64,000 nucleotides of DNA from contig NZ_NISI01000004.1 of the NCBI RefSeq assembly GCF_002205845.1, forward strand, positions 62,001 to 126,000. The letters run 5' to 3'. Position numbers and translations under genes: made by a program. Each line of letters begins with the position of its first letter. The stretch's first letter is position 1. Source of the DNA: Roseateles puraquae (lineage in GTDB: Bacteria > Pseudomonadota > Gammaproteobacteria > Burkholderiales > Burkholderiaceae_C). The notes below the pieces were generated by a model. It was not told where the DNA came from. It did not search any database and saw only the letters and a program-made list of their open reading frames with translations. Positions 1 through 7,335 of the stretch are shown here, one piece after another.

Positions 1-1
1 C

Positions 2-1270
2 ACGGGCAGCCTCGCGCATGCGGAGATGCTGGCAGCCCAGGGCATCCTGAGCACGGAAGATCACGCCGCCATCCAGCGGGGCCTGAACGAGATCGCCGCC
101 GAGATCGAGGCCGGCCAGTTCGAATGGAAGCTCGACCTCGAAGACGTGCACCTCAACATCGAGGCCCGCCTGACCGAGCGCGTGGGCATTGCCGGCAAGC
201 GGCTGCACACGGGCCGCAGCCGCAACGACCAGGTCGCCACCGATGTGCGGCTGTGGTTGCGTGGCGAGATCGACGAGATCAGCAGCCTGCTGCGCGCGCT
301 GCAGAGCGTCCTGGTGGAAAAGGCCGCCGAGCATGCCGACGTCATCCTGCCCGGCTTCACGCACCTGCAGGTGGCCCAGCCGGTGAGCTTCGGCCACCAC
401 CTGCTGGCCTATGTGGAGATGTTCGCCCGTGACGCCGAGCGCCTGGCCGACGCACGCAAGCGCGTCAACCGCCTGCCGCTGGGTGCCGCCGCCCTGGCCG
501 GCACCAGCTACCCGCTGGATCGTGAGCGCGTGGCGCGCACGCTCGGCATGGACGGCGTCTGCCAGAACAGCCTGGACGCGGTGAGCGACCGCGACTTCGC
601 CATCGAGTTCTCATCGGCCGCAGCGCTCGTCATGATCCACATCTCGCGGCTGTCGGAGGAGCTCATCCTGTGGATGAGCCAGAACTTCGGCTTCATCGCC
701 CTGCCGGATGCCTTCTGCACGGGCTCGTCGATCATGCCGCAGAAGAAGAACCCGGACGTGCCGGAGCTCGCCCGCGGCAAGACGGGCCGCGTGGTCGGCC
801 ACCTGGTCGGCCTGGTGACCCTGATGAAGGGCCAACCCCTGGCCTACAACAAGGACAACCAGGAAGACAAGGAGCCGCTGTTCGACACCGTCGACACGTT
901 GAAGGACACCCTGCGCATCTTTGCCGACATGCTGGCCGGCCTGACCGTCAAGCCCGAGGCCATGCGTGCCGCGGCCCTGAAGGGCCATGCCACGGCCACC
1001 GATCTGGCCGACTACCTCGTCAAGAAGGGCCTGCCCTTCCGTGACGCGCACGAGGTGGTGGCCCATGCGGTCAAGACGGCCTCGCAGCAAGGCGTGGACC
1101 TCGCCGCGCTGACGCTGGCGCAGCTGCAGGCCTTCGATGCCCGCGTGGAGGCGGATGTGTTCGAAGTGCTGTCCCTCGAAGGGTCGCTCAATGCGCGCAA
1201 TGTGCTGGGCGCCACCGCACCCGCCCAGGTGCGCGCGCAAGTCGAGCGCCACCGCGCCCGGCTGGCTTGA
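2..1270 (+). CDS. argH: Argininosuccinate lyase, 5' end outside the window
   Basis: This enzyme splits argininosuccinate into arginine and fumarate, the last step of arginine synthesis, in the cytoplasm. The reading frame is open to the first base, and the residues before the first ATG (TGSLAHAE) also fit the family, so the true start lies upstream of the window. The family signature loop [12 protein letters not shown] is present near base 725, with the catalytic serine loop intact. The C terminus looks normal, ending about 45 bases before the next gene. No anomaly is seen apart from the truncation by the window edge. Confidence 0.97.
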   Translation, partial: TGSLAHAEMLAAQGILSTEDHAAIQRGLNEIAAEIEAGQFEWKLDLEDVHLNIEARLTERVGIAGKRLHTGRSRNDQVATDVRLWLRGEIDEISSLLRALQSVLVEKAAEHADVILPGFTHLQVAQPVSFGHHLLAYVEMFARDAERLADARKRVNRLPLGAAALAGTSYPLDRERVARTLGMDGVCQNSLDAVSDRDFAIEFSSAAALVMIHISRLSEELILWMSQNFGFIALPDAFCTGSSIMPQKKNPDVPELARGKTGRVVGHLVGLVTLMKGQPLAYNKDNQEDKEPLFDTVDTLKDTLRIFADMLAGLTVKPEAMRAAALKGHATATDLADYLVKKGLPFRDAHEVVAHAVKTASQQGVDLAALTLAQLQAFDARVEADVFEVLSLEGSLNARNVLGATAPAQVRAQVERHRARLA

Positions 1271-1314
1271 GCTGGCGCAACACGGCTGATCGACACCCGA
1301 CCTAGCATTCGACG

Positions 1315-1794
1315 ATGACGACCCTCGCCTGGACCGACAAGCTGGTCCTGAACCAGCCCCAGCTCGACCACACCCACGAAGAGTTCGTGGGGCTGCTCAA
1401 TGCCTTTGGCGCCGCGCTCGACGCAGGCGACGACGCCCTTCCCGCCTATCACGCGCTGCTGGCGCACACCGAGGCCCACTTCGCGATGGAGGAGGACTGG
1501 ATGGCGCGCTGCGGCTTCGAGCCGGTGAACTGCCACGCGAGCCAGCACAAGATGGTGCTCAACGTGATGCGCGAGGCGCTGCGCTACGCCACCGAGCTGA
1601 AGGACCGCGAGCCGCTGAACATCCTGCGCACCGAGTTGGCCGGTTGGTTCCCCCAACATGCGGAGATGATGGACGCGGCTCTGGTCTTCACGATGGAGCA
1701 GCTGGGCTTCGACCCGCTCACGGGCGAGCGCCGCGAGGCGGTGGCCGCCGGTGAGAGTGGCTCAGGCTGCGGCGGCAGCAGCTGCGGCCACTGA
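1315..1794 (+). CDS. Bacteriohemerythrin-like di-iron O2-binding protein
   Basis: This 159-residue protein has the single hemerythrin domain of bacterial O2 carriers or sensors. Visible iron-ligand motifs are H-T-H-E-E-F near residue 20, H-T-E-A-H-F with E-E-D near residues 50-60, and H-x3-H (HASQHK) near residue 75. These fit the His/Glu pattern of the four-helix bundle. There is no signal peptide, so it should be cytoplasmic. The tail is glycine, serine and cysteine rich (GSSCGH) and goes beyond the domain. Whether it stores, delivers or senses oxygen or redox state cannot be told from sequence. A possible -10 hexamer, TAGCAT at 1303-1308, lies so close that the mRNA could be leaderless. 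Confidence 0.88.
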   Translation: MTTLAWTDKLVLNQPQLDHTHEEFVGLLNAFGAALDAGDDALPAYHALLAHTEAHFAMEEDWMARCGFEPVNCHASQHKMVLNVMREALRYATELKDREPLNILRTELAGWFPQHAEMMDAALVFTMEQLGFDPLTGERREAVAAGESGSGCGGSSCGH

Positions 1795-1819
1795 CGACAC
1801 CGCCGGGCTGGCGCCCCGG

Positions 1820-2353
1820 TCAGACCGGGTTGTGACGCGCCGCATGCGGATTGACCTCGATGTTGGCCACGTGGCTGATCAACAGCCCGTCCGGCCCGGG
1901 CACCGCCAGGATGGACATGCGGTTCTGCGACGGCGGCCGGGGTTCACCTGACGGCGTCTTGTAGGCCCCCAGCAGCCAGCGCACCACCAGCAGCCGCAGG
2001 CCGCCGGGCAAGGTCTTCACATGCTCGACGGCTTCCAGCTTCAGCGGCACCCCGCGGAACATGAGGTCGAAGAACACCACATGGGCCTGCTTCACGGCCG
2101 CATGACCCTGCCAGTGCATGCCCACGACGTTGACCCAGTGGATGTCGGGCGTGGCCACCGCGAACATGGCATCCATGTCGGAGGCGTTCCAGGTGTCTTC
2201 CATCACGCGCAGCAGCGCGGCCACGGCAGGCTCGATGGGCGTCGGGGTGGCAAGGGGTGACGATGAGGTGGGCATGGGGCTGGCTCCGAGCAGAGGCAAT
2301 ACCGCGGCGCTCAAGCAGCGCTGCATCCAGTGACGGCGATGGGATGAGGGCAT
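1820..2353 (-). CDS. Exported SnoaL-like (SgcJ/EcaC family) protein
   Basis: This 177-residue protein has a probable N-terminal export signal (basic start, hydrophobic stretch LSAAVLPLLGA) followed by one NTF2/SnoaL-like alpha+beta cone domain. The fold is suggested by the opening pattern of about 25 helical residues leading to DMDAMFAVATPDIHWVN and by the closing NRMSILAV strand. Members of the SgcJ/EcaC group are mostly of unknown function, and some are isomerases or cyclases. No catalytic residues can be assigned. It is convergent with the hemerythrin gene. The AraC-type gene lies upstream on the same strand about 85 bases away and could be co-transcribed with it or regulate it. Confidence 0.7.
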   Translation of the reverse strand: MPSSHRRHWMQRCLSAAVLPLLGASPMPTSSSPLATPTPIEPAVAALLRVMEDTWNASDMDAMFAVATPDIHWVNVVGMHWQGHAAVKQAHVVFFDLMFRGVPLKLEAVEHVKTLPGGLRLLVVRWLLGAYKTPSGEPRPPSQNRMSILAVPGPDGLLISHVANIEVNPHAARHNPV

Positions 2354-2437
2354 GGCGGCAGGTGGCGGCGGTGGAACATCGCTCCACTCTAGGCAGCCCA
2401 GCCCCCGAGCGATTGCACGGATCGGACATGAACGCGA

Positions 2438-3265
2438 TCAAGGGCGACCCAGGTCGGGCCAAGCGGCCAAGAAGGCTCCTGGCGGCTGGCCGGTGAAGGC
2501 GCGGCAGTCCCGGATGCAGTGCGACTGGTCGAAATAGCCCGCCTCCAGCGCCAGTTGCGTGAGCGGCGACGCCGGTGCGCGGGCATGGGCCTGCATCAGC
2601 GACTGGAAGCGCAGCAGGCGGCCGTGCAGCGAGGGCGGGAGGCCGGTGCGCTCGATGAAGCGCCGGTGCAGGTGGCGCTCGCTCCAGCCCAGTTGGCGCG
2701 CCCACAGCGCCACGCGGCCGTTGTCCGTGGCAGCGGCCGGCCCCATGCCCGGCGTGATCCGGGCGGCCACCAAGGCATCCAGCCCGTCCGCCGGCCGTGC
2801 GGCTGCCAGCCGCTCGCCAAGCCAGGCGGTGGCACAGGCCACGCGGGCGTCGAAGTCCGGTGCCCGTGCCAAGCGATCGCGCAGGCGCAGCACCGCGGTG
2901 CCGAGCGCATCCGGGGCCGCCAGCGCGTGGTCAGCCAGCCCCTGCAGCGGCAGGCCGAACAGCCGGTGCGGCCCCGTGGGCTCGAAGTGGATGGTGAAGG
3001 TGTCCACATCACCGAGCATCTGCAGACGCTTGCCCGGGCGGGTGTGCGGCGCCACGAGGACCACCTCAGGCACGGCGCGCGGCGACTCGGCTCCCGTGCC
3101 GACTCGCACCGGCTCGCCCAGGTAGAACTCGATGAACCGGTCCAGGCGCGCCGGCAGGTCGAAGGCCGGCACATGGCGCTGAGCCTCGCGGCAGCGCCGC
3201 TGCGAGAAGCGCGCCACGATGCCGCCGAGGGCGGGGATGGGCGGGGTCTGGCGGTAGGTCAGCAT
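2438..3265 (-). CDS. AraC family transcriptional regulator
   Basis: This 275-residue protein has an N-terminal DUF6597-like sensing region (about residues 1-150). The C-terminal AraC/XylS double helix-turn-helix covers about residues 180-265. Helix signatures are GWSERHLHRRFIERTG and the second-HTH stretch ALEAGYFDQSHCIRDCRAFTG, which is the typical DQSHFxRxFRxxxG pattern. The ligand is unknown. The gene lies upstream of the SnoaL-like gene on the same strand and just downstream of prpE, so either neighbour could be a target. Confidence 0.88.
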   Translation of the reverse strand: MLTYRQTPPIPALGGIVARFSQRRCREAQRHVPAFDLPARLDRFIEFYLGEPVRVGTGAESPRAVPEVVLVAPHTRPGKRLQMLGDVDTFTIHFEPTGPHRLFGLPLQGLADHALAAPDALGTAVLRLRDRLARAPDFDARVACATAWLGERLAAARPADGLDALVAARITPGMGPAAATDNGRVALWARQLGWSERHLHRRFIERTGLPPSLHGRLLRFQSLMQAHARAPASPLTQLALEAGYFDQSHCIRDCRAFTGQPPGAFLAAWPDLGRP

Positions 3266-3301
3266 GGCCGGCAGCAGTTGCCGCCAGCATAGCCACCTCG
3301 A

Positions 3302-5191
3302 TCAGCGGCCGAGCAGTTCCTTGACCTGCGCCAGCGCGCTCGGGTCGTCCAGGGTGGTGAGGTCGCCGGGGTCGCGCCCCTCCGCCACGGCCTGCAGCGC
3401 GCGGCGCAGCAGCTTGCCGGAGCGTGTCTTGGGCAGCAGGCTCACGAAATGCACCCGGGCCGGCCGCGCCACCGCACCGAGCTGGCCATCGACATGCTTC
3501 ATGACCTCGCCCTCCAGCGCCATGCCGGCCTGAGCCGGGTCGCGCAGCACGGCGAAGGCGATCGCCACCTGGCCCTTGAGCTGATCGGCCACGCCCACCA
3601 CCGCCACCTCGGCAATCGCCGGATGGCTGGAGATGCTCTCCTCGATCTCCCGCGTGCCCAGGCGATGGCCGGCCACGTTGATGACGTCGTCGGTGCGGCC
3701 GAGGATGAAGGTGTAGCCGTCCGCGTCACGCAGGCCCCAGTCGAAGGTGGAATACACCTGCTGCCCGGGCACGCTGCTCCAGTAGGTGCGCACGAATCGA
3801 TCGTCGTCGCCCCAGACCGTCTGCAGGCAGCCCGGTGGCAGCGGATGCGCGATGGTCAGCACGCCCTTCTGGTTCGGCTCGGTCAACGGCTGTCCGGTCT
3901 GCTCGTCGAGCAGTTGCACGTCATACCCGTACATCGGCACGCCCGGCGAGCCGAAGCGTGTGGGCACCGTCTCGACGCCAGGAATGTGATGCGCCACCGT
4001 CAGCAGCGGCCAGCCGGTCTCGGTCTGCCAGTAGTTGTCGATGATGGGCACGCCCAGCGCCTCGGCGATCCAGCGGCCGGTGGGCTCGTCCAGCGGCTCG
4101 CCGGCCAGGAAGAGTGCCCGCAGGCTGGACAGGTCATGCCGCTTGAGCAGCGCGGGGTCGTGCTTCTTGAGCACCCGAACCGCCGTTGGCGCGCTGAACA
4201 TGACCGTCACCTTGTACTTTTCGACGAGGCTCCACCAGATGGCAGCGTCCGGGCTCACCGGCAGGCCTTCGTACATCAGCGTGGCCATGCCGGCGATCAA
4301 GGGCCCGTAGATGATGTAGCTGTGGCCCACCACCCAGCCGATGTCGCTGGTGGAGAAATAGGTCTCGCCGGGCTTGCCGCCGAAGATGTAGTCCATGCTG
4401 GTGGCCAAGGCCACCGCATAACCGCCCACGTCGCGCTGCACGCCCTTGGGTTTGCCGGTCGTGCCGCTGGTGTAGAGCGTGTAGCTGATGCGATTGGACT
4501 CCAGCCAGACGACAGGCACCTGGGCGCCGGCATGCTGGGCCCGGAGTGCGGCGTAGTCGAGGTCACGCCCGGACACTACCGTGAACGCGGCCAGACCGCG
4601 GTCCACCATCAACACCTTGTGCGGCTTGTGCGCCGCCAGGGTGATGGCTTCGTCGAGCAGGGGTTTGTAGGGCACCACCTTGCCACCCCGGCTGCCGGCG
4701 TCCGCACTGATGATGAGCTTGGGCGCCGCGTCGTCGATGCGGCTGGCCAGGCTGACCGACGCGAAGCCACCGAACACCACCGAATGGATGGCTCCAATCC
4801 GCGCGCAGGCCAGCATCGCAAAGGCAGCCTCAGGGATCATGGGCATGTAGATCAGCACCCGGTCGCCCTCACCCACGCCCTGGGCCTGCAGGATGGCCGC
4901 CAGGGTCTGCACTTCGGCCTGCAACTGCGCGAAGCTGTAGACGACCTCCCGGCCGACCTCGGTGGACACCCAGATCAGCGCGGCGTCATCCGGCCGTGTG
5001 GCCGCATGGCGGTCAACCGCGTTGTGGCAGAGATTGGTCGTGCCGCCGACGAACCAGCGCGCAAACGGCGGTCGGCTGGTGTCGCAGACCTGCTCGGGCA
5101 GTGTCTGCCAGTCGATGCGCCGGGCCTGCTCGGCCCAGAAGGCATCACGGTCGGTGATCGAGCGGCGGTGGAAGTCGGCATAGGTATTCAT
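3302..5191 (-). CDS. prpE: Propionate--CoA ligase (propionyl-CoA synthetase)
   Basis: This AMP-forming acyl-CoA synthetase of 629 residues activates propionate to propionyl-CoA for the methylcitrate cycle or other C3 metabolism. The ATP-binding P-loop YTSGTTGKPKG is near residue 237. The C-terminal catalytic lysine is in the motif TRSGKLLRR near residue 595. The N terminus (MNTYADFHRRSI) and overall length match PrpE more closely than acetyl-CoA synthetase, which is usually about 650 residues. No prpB or prpC lies next to it, so it is a stand-alone copy. A 12-bp perfect palindrome lies 24 bases upstream of the start. Confidence 0.93.
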   Translation of the reverse strand: MNTYADFHRRSITDRDAFWAEQARRIDWQTLPEQVCDTSRPPFARWFVGGTTNLCHNAVDRHAATRPDDAALIWVSTEVGREVVYSFAQLQAEVQTLAAILQAQGVGEGDRVLIYMPMIPEAAFAMLACARIGAIHSVVFGGFASVSLASRIDDAAPKLIISADAGSRGGKVVPYKPLLDEAITLAAHKPHKVLMVDRGLAAFTVVSGRDLDYAALRAQHAGAQVPVVWLESNRISYTLYTSGTTGKPKGVQRDVGGYAVALATSMDYIFGGKPGETYFSTSDIGWVVGHSYIIYGPLIAGMATLMYEGLPVSPDAAIWWSLVEKYKVTVMFSAPTAVRVLKKHDPALLKRHDLSSLRALFLAGEPLDEPTGRWIAEALGVPIIDNYWQTETGWPLLTVAHHIPGVETVPTRFGSPGVPMYGYDVQLLDEQTGQPLTEPNQKGVLTIAHPLPPGCLQTVWGDDDRFVRTYWSSVPGQQVYSTFDWGLRDADGYTFILGRTDDVINVAGHRLGTREIEESISSHPAIAEVAVVGVADQLKGQVAIAFAVLRDPAQAGMALEGEVMKHVDGQLGAVARPARVHFVSLLPKTRSGKLLRRALQAVAEGRDPGDLTTLDDPSALAQVKELLGR

Positions 5192-5214
5192 GCCGATCAG
5201 TGTGGGCTCGGGGC

Positions 5215-5226
5215 ACTGACGTCAGT
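5215..5226. promoter_or_regulatory. 12-bp perfect palindrome upstream of prpE (candidate operator)
   Basis: ACTGACGTCAGT is its own reverse complement and sits 24 bases before the prpE ATG, flanked by GGGG and CCCC. The position suits an operator for prpE. No regulator can be named from the sequence. Confidence 0.35.
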
Positions 5227-5330
5227 CTGACCCCGTGGCGCGCGTGACAAAATCTCGGGTTTCTACCCATCTCGTCAAAGACGAAGACCGGGTTTGCCCT
5301 GAAAATTACAAGCTTTACGTCCCGATTGGG

Positions 5331-5359
5331 TTGACGCTGCCCGGCGCCATCCCTAACCT
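5331..5359 (+). promoter_or_regulatory. Candidate sigma70 promoter for the NlpC/P60 gene
   Basis: TTGACG at 5331-5336 and TAACCT at 5354-5359 are separated by 17 bases, about 70 bases upstream of the chosen ATG at 5430. The -35 box matches 5 of 6 consensus bases and the -10 box 3 of 6. If it is used, the ATG at 5430 is the start, rather than any codon further upstream in the same frame. Confidence 0.4.
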
Positions 5360-5429
5360 GCGCCCCGCTGTCTCCCGCCCGCTACTGCGACCGCTCGCGG
5401 CCCGCCCCTGGTTCCGGTTCCCGTCCTGC

Positions 5430-6155
5430 ATGTCCCTGGTTTCCCGTCGTCTGCTGACCCGCCTTGCACTGGCATGCCTCCTGGCAGCCGGCGGTGCGGC
5501 GCACGCGCAGGGCACCGCCCAGGCTGCAACGGTCACCCCGCCCCCGGGCACCATGACCGGCGCCTATGGCCAGAGCCTGCAGCAGCAGGCCGCGGCCCCC
5601 GAGAAGCCGAGCACGGCCACCCAGCCGGCCCAGGCCAAGGCGCCGGCGCAAGATGCCGTGACCCGATTCCTGAGCGAACGCGGCCTGCTCAACAGCGTCG
5701 AGCAAGCCGGGTCATCTCGCCTGTTGGCCAGTGTGCGCGACACCGCCTCTGACTTGGTGCTGTCGGCGATGAACTTCCTGGGCGTGCGCTACACCCGTGG
5801 TGGCAACTCGGTCGAGAACGGCTTTGACTGCAGCGGCTTCACCCGCCACATCTTCGAAATGAGCGTGGGCCTCGTGCTTCCGCGCCGTGCCGACGAGCAA
5901 GCCAAGGACAGCAGCCTGCTGTCTATCCGCAAGGATGAACTCAAGCCCGGCGACCTGGTCTTCTTCAACACCATGAAACGCACCTTCAGCCACGTGGGCA
6001 TCTACGTCGGCGAAGGCAAGTTCATCCACGCCCCGCGCACCGGCAGCGCCGTTCGGGTGGAAGACATGCGCGATTCCTACTGGGCCAAGCGCTTCACCGG
6101 CGCCCGCCGCGCCGACCTCAAGGCGGCGGCCGAGAGCAACACCGTCACGCGCTGA
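5430..6155 (+). CDS. Secreted NlpC/P60 family cell-wall peptidase
   Basis: This 241-residue protein is predicted to be exported and to cleave peptidoglycan stem peptides. The start at 5430 gives a normal signal peptide (MSLVSRRLLTRLALACLLAAGG, cleavage near AHA-Q). The open frame extends further upstream but that part has no signal-like features. After an Ala/Gln-rich linker, the C-terminal half is the NlpC/P60 domain. The catalytic Cys is in FDCSGF near residue 134, the His in FSHVGIY near 187, and the third polar residue in FIHAP near 200. The RRAD-Q and GDLVFF elements are also typical. It is a single gene with its own promoter candidate and terminator hairpin. Confidence 0.92.
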   Translation: MSLVSRRLLTRLALACLLAAGGAAHAQGTAQAATVTPPPGTMTGAYGQSLQQQAAAPEKPSTATQPAQAKAPAQDAVTRFLSERGLLNSVEQAGSSRLLASVRDTASDLVLSAMNFLGVRYTRGGNSVENGFDCSGFTRHIFEMSVGLVLPRRADEQAKDSSLLSIRKDELKPGDLVFFNTMKRTFSHVGIYVGEGKFIHAPRTGSAVRVEDMRDSYWAKRFTGARRADLKAAAESNTVTR

Positions 6156-6183
6156 GAAACTGCTGACCGCAGACCGCAGTTTC
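6156..6183 (+). terminator. Hairpin directly after the NlpC/P60 stop codon
   Basis: GAAACTGC at 6156-6163 and GCAGTTTC at 6176-6183 are perfect inverted arms of 8 bp with a 12-base loop, starting at the base after the stop codon. No clear T-run follows, so an intrinsic terminator or a 3'-end stabiliser are both possible. Confidence 0.45.
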
Positions 6184-6234
6184 GCCATCGGCATGGCCTC
6201 GATTTCGGCGGCGCGCCGACGATGAGCGACCTCT

Positions 6235-6254
6235 TGATCACCGCACGGTGATCA
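6235..6254. terminator. Hairpin between convergent genes
   Basis: TGATCACC at 6235-6242 and GGTGATCA at 6247-6254 pair perfectly around GCAC. The hairpin lies midway between the NlpC/P60 gene and the fimbrial operon, which converge here, so it could act for both directions. Confidence 0.4.
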
Positions 6255-6261
6255 TCGCTGC

Positions 6262-6279
6262 GCGGCAGCGGGCTGCCGC
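6262..6279 (-). terminator. Hairpin directly after the fimbrial operon stop codon
   Basis: GCGGCAGC at 6262-6269 and GCTGCCGC at 6272-6279 form perfect 8-bp arms. They abut the stop codon of the tip adhesin gene (6280-6282). It is the probable 3' end structure of the fimbrial operon. Confidence 0.45.
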
Positions 6280-7335
6280 TCAGTTGTAGGTGGCCGTGTA
6301 ATAGGCCACGGCGTTCACCGTGCCTGCGGTGACCGTTGCCGCCGTCTGGTAATAGCGCACCCGGTAGCTGATCGTGTTCGACCCGCTGCTGACCGAATTG
6401 ATCTGTCGAGTTTGCGCGCCCGAGATGATGGCCCTGTTGGCCGAATCCACGATCTGAACGCCCACGCCCGTGGCCGTGCCGGTGTTGCTGATCACAGAAA
6501 CGCCGGTGGCGTCTTGGCTGTCCACGTCAAACATCCAGGCCATGCTCAGCGACATGGCGCCACCGCCGGTAGAGCAGGTGTATCGAATGGTCAACGGCGT
6601 GCCAGCCGCAGTACTCCCCACACCCTTGAAGGCGGACCTGCCGACGGTGGGCAAGACCACCGTCTGATCTGCTGGCGTCGCAAGCGTGCAGGTGCTGCTC
6701 AACGTCGTGATGGGAATCGACGGGCCGTTGATGGAGCCAAGCAAACCTGACTGAAAGGCGCATTTGGGACCACTGCACGTCACCGCCAACAGCCAACCGT
6801 CCCCGACCGATGCCATGGCGCCACTCAGCGCAGCCGGGATGGTTCCACTGACGGCGCCCGTGTTCGTGGCAAAGAACGTCAGGCCCAGGCTGACACGGCC
6901 GCTGCAGGTGCCCGAGCCATTGAAGATCATGATGGGCCGACTGGCGGGACGAGTGCCCGTCTGACTGCAAGGCCCCGTGACCCCGGATGTGAACCCATAG
7001 GTGGCCCCTGGTGGCGACTGGGTGACGTTGGAGGTGACGGAGACGTTGGTCACCCCGCTGACGACGTACTCATTGCCAATACTCTGGGACGTCAGCAGGA
7101 AGACGTCGCCATCCACGCCGCCGCTGCAGCTGAAATTGGCCGAGATGACGGTCGAGAAGATGATCTTCCCGGCGGGCACGGACGCCGTCACCACGATCCG
7201 AGACGGTGCCGTCGGGCTCATGCTGAACGAGGAGAAGGTGCACGTGGGGGCCGCCTGCGCGCCGAGCCACACCAGGCCCAGCAGCCAAGCGACAAGCCCG
7301 CGAGCCCAAGGGAGGATGCAGAGACCGCGTTTCAT
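6280..7335 (-). CDS. Two-domain fimbrial tip adhesin (last gene of the chaperone-usher operon)
   Basis: This 351-residue exported protein starts with MKRGLCILPWARG and a hydrophobic signal ending AQA. The N-terminal region (about residues 30-200) has paired cysteines and would be the receptor-binding domain. The C-terminal pilin domain, from about residue 225, starts with CTLATPADQTVVLPTVG and ends with the aromatic-rich strand AYYTATYN, the usual signal read by the chaperone. The two-domain plan and last position in the operon are typical of FimH-like tip adhesins. The ATG at 7335 overlaps the usher stop codon (ATGA), so translation is probably coupled. The frame is open to 7539, but that part overlaps usher coding sequence and is not used. 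The ligand is unknown. Confidence 0.8.
   Translation of the reverse strand: MKRGLCILPWARGLVAWLLGLVWLGAQAAPTCTFSSFSMSPTAPSRIVVTASVPAGKIIFSTVISANFSCSGGVDGDVFLLTSQSIGNEYVVSGVTNVSVTSNVTQSPPGATYGFTSGVTGPCSQTGTRPASRPIMIFNGSGTCSGRVSLGLTFFATNTGAVSGTIPAALSGAMASVGDGWLLAVTCSGPKCAFQSGLLGSINGPSIPITTLSSTCTLATPADQTVVLPTVGRSAFKGVGSTAAGTPLTIRYTCSTGGGAMSLSMAWMFDVDSQDATGVSVISNTGTATGVGVQIVDSANRAIISGAQTRQINSVSSGSNTISYRVRYYQTAATVTAGTVNAVAYYTATYN

Noticed and set aside
3449-5230. 593-codon open frame on the plus strand opposite prpE
   Set aside because: GC-rich shadow of the clear prpE reading frame. No family features, and rich in Arg, His and Gly as expected for an antisense frame.
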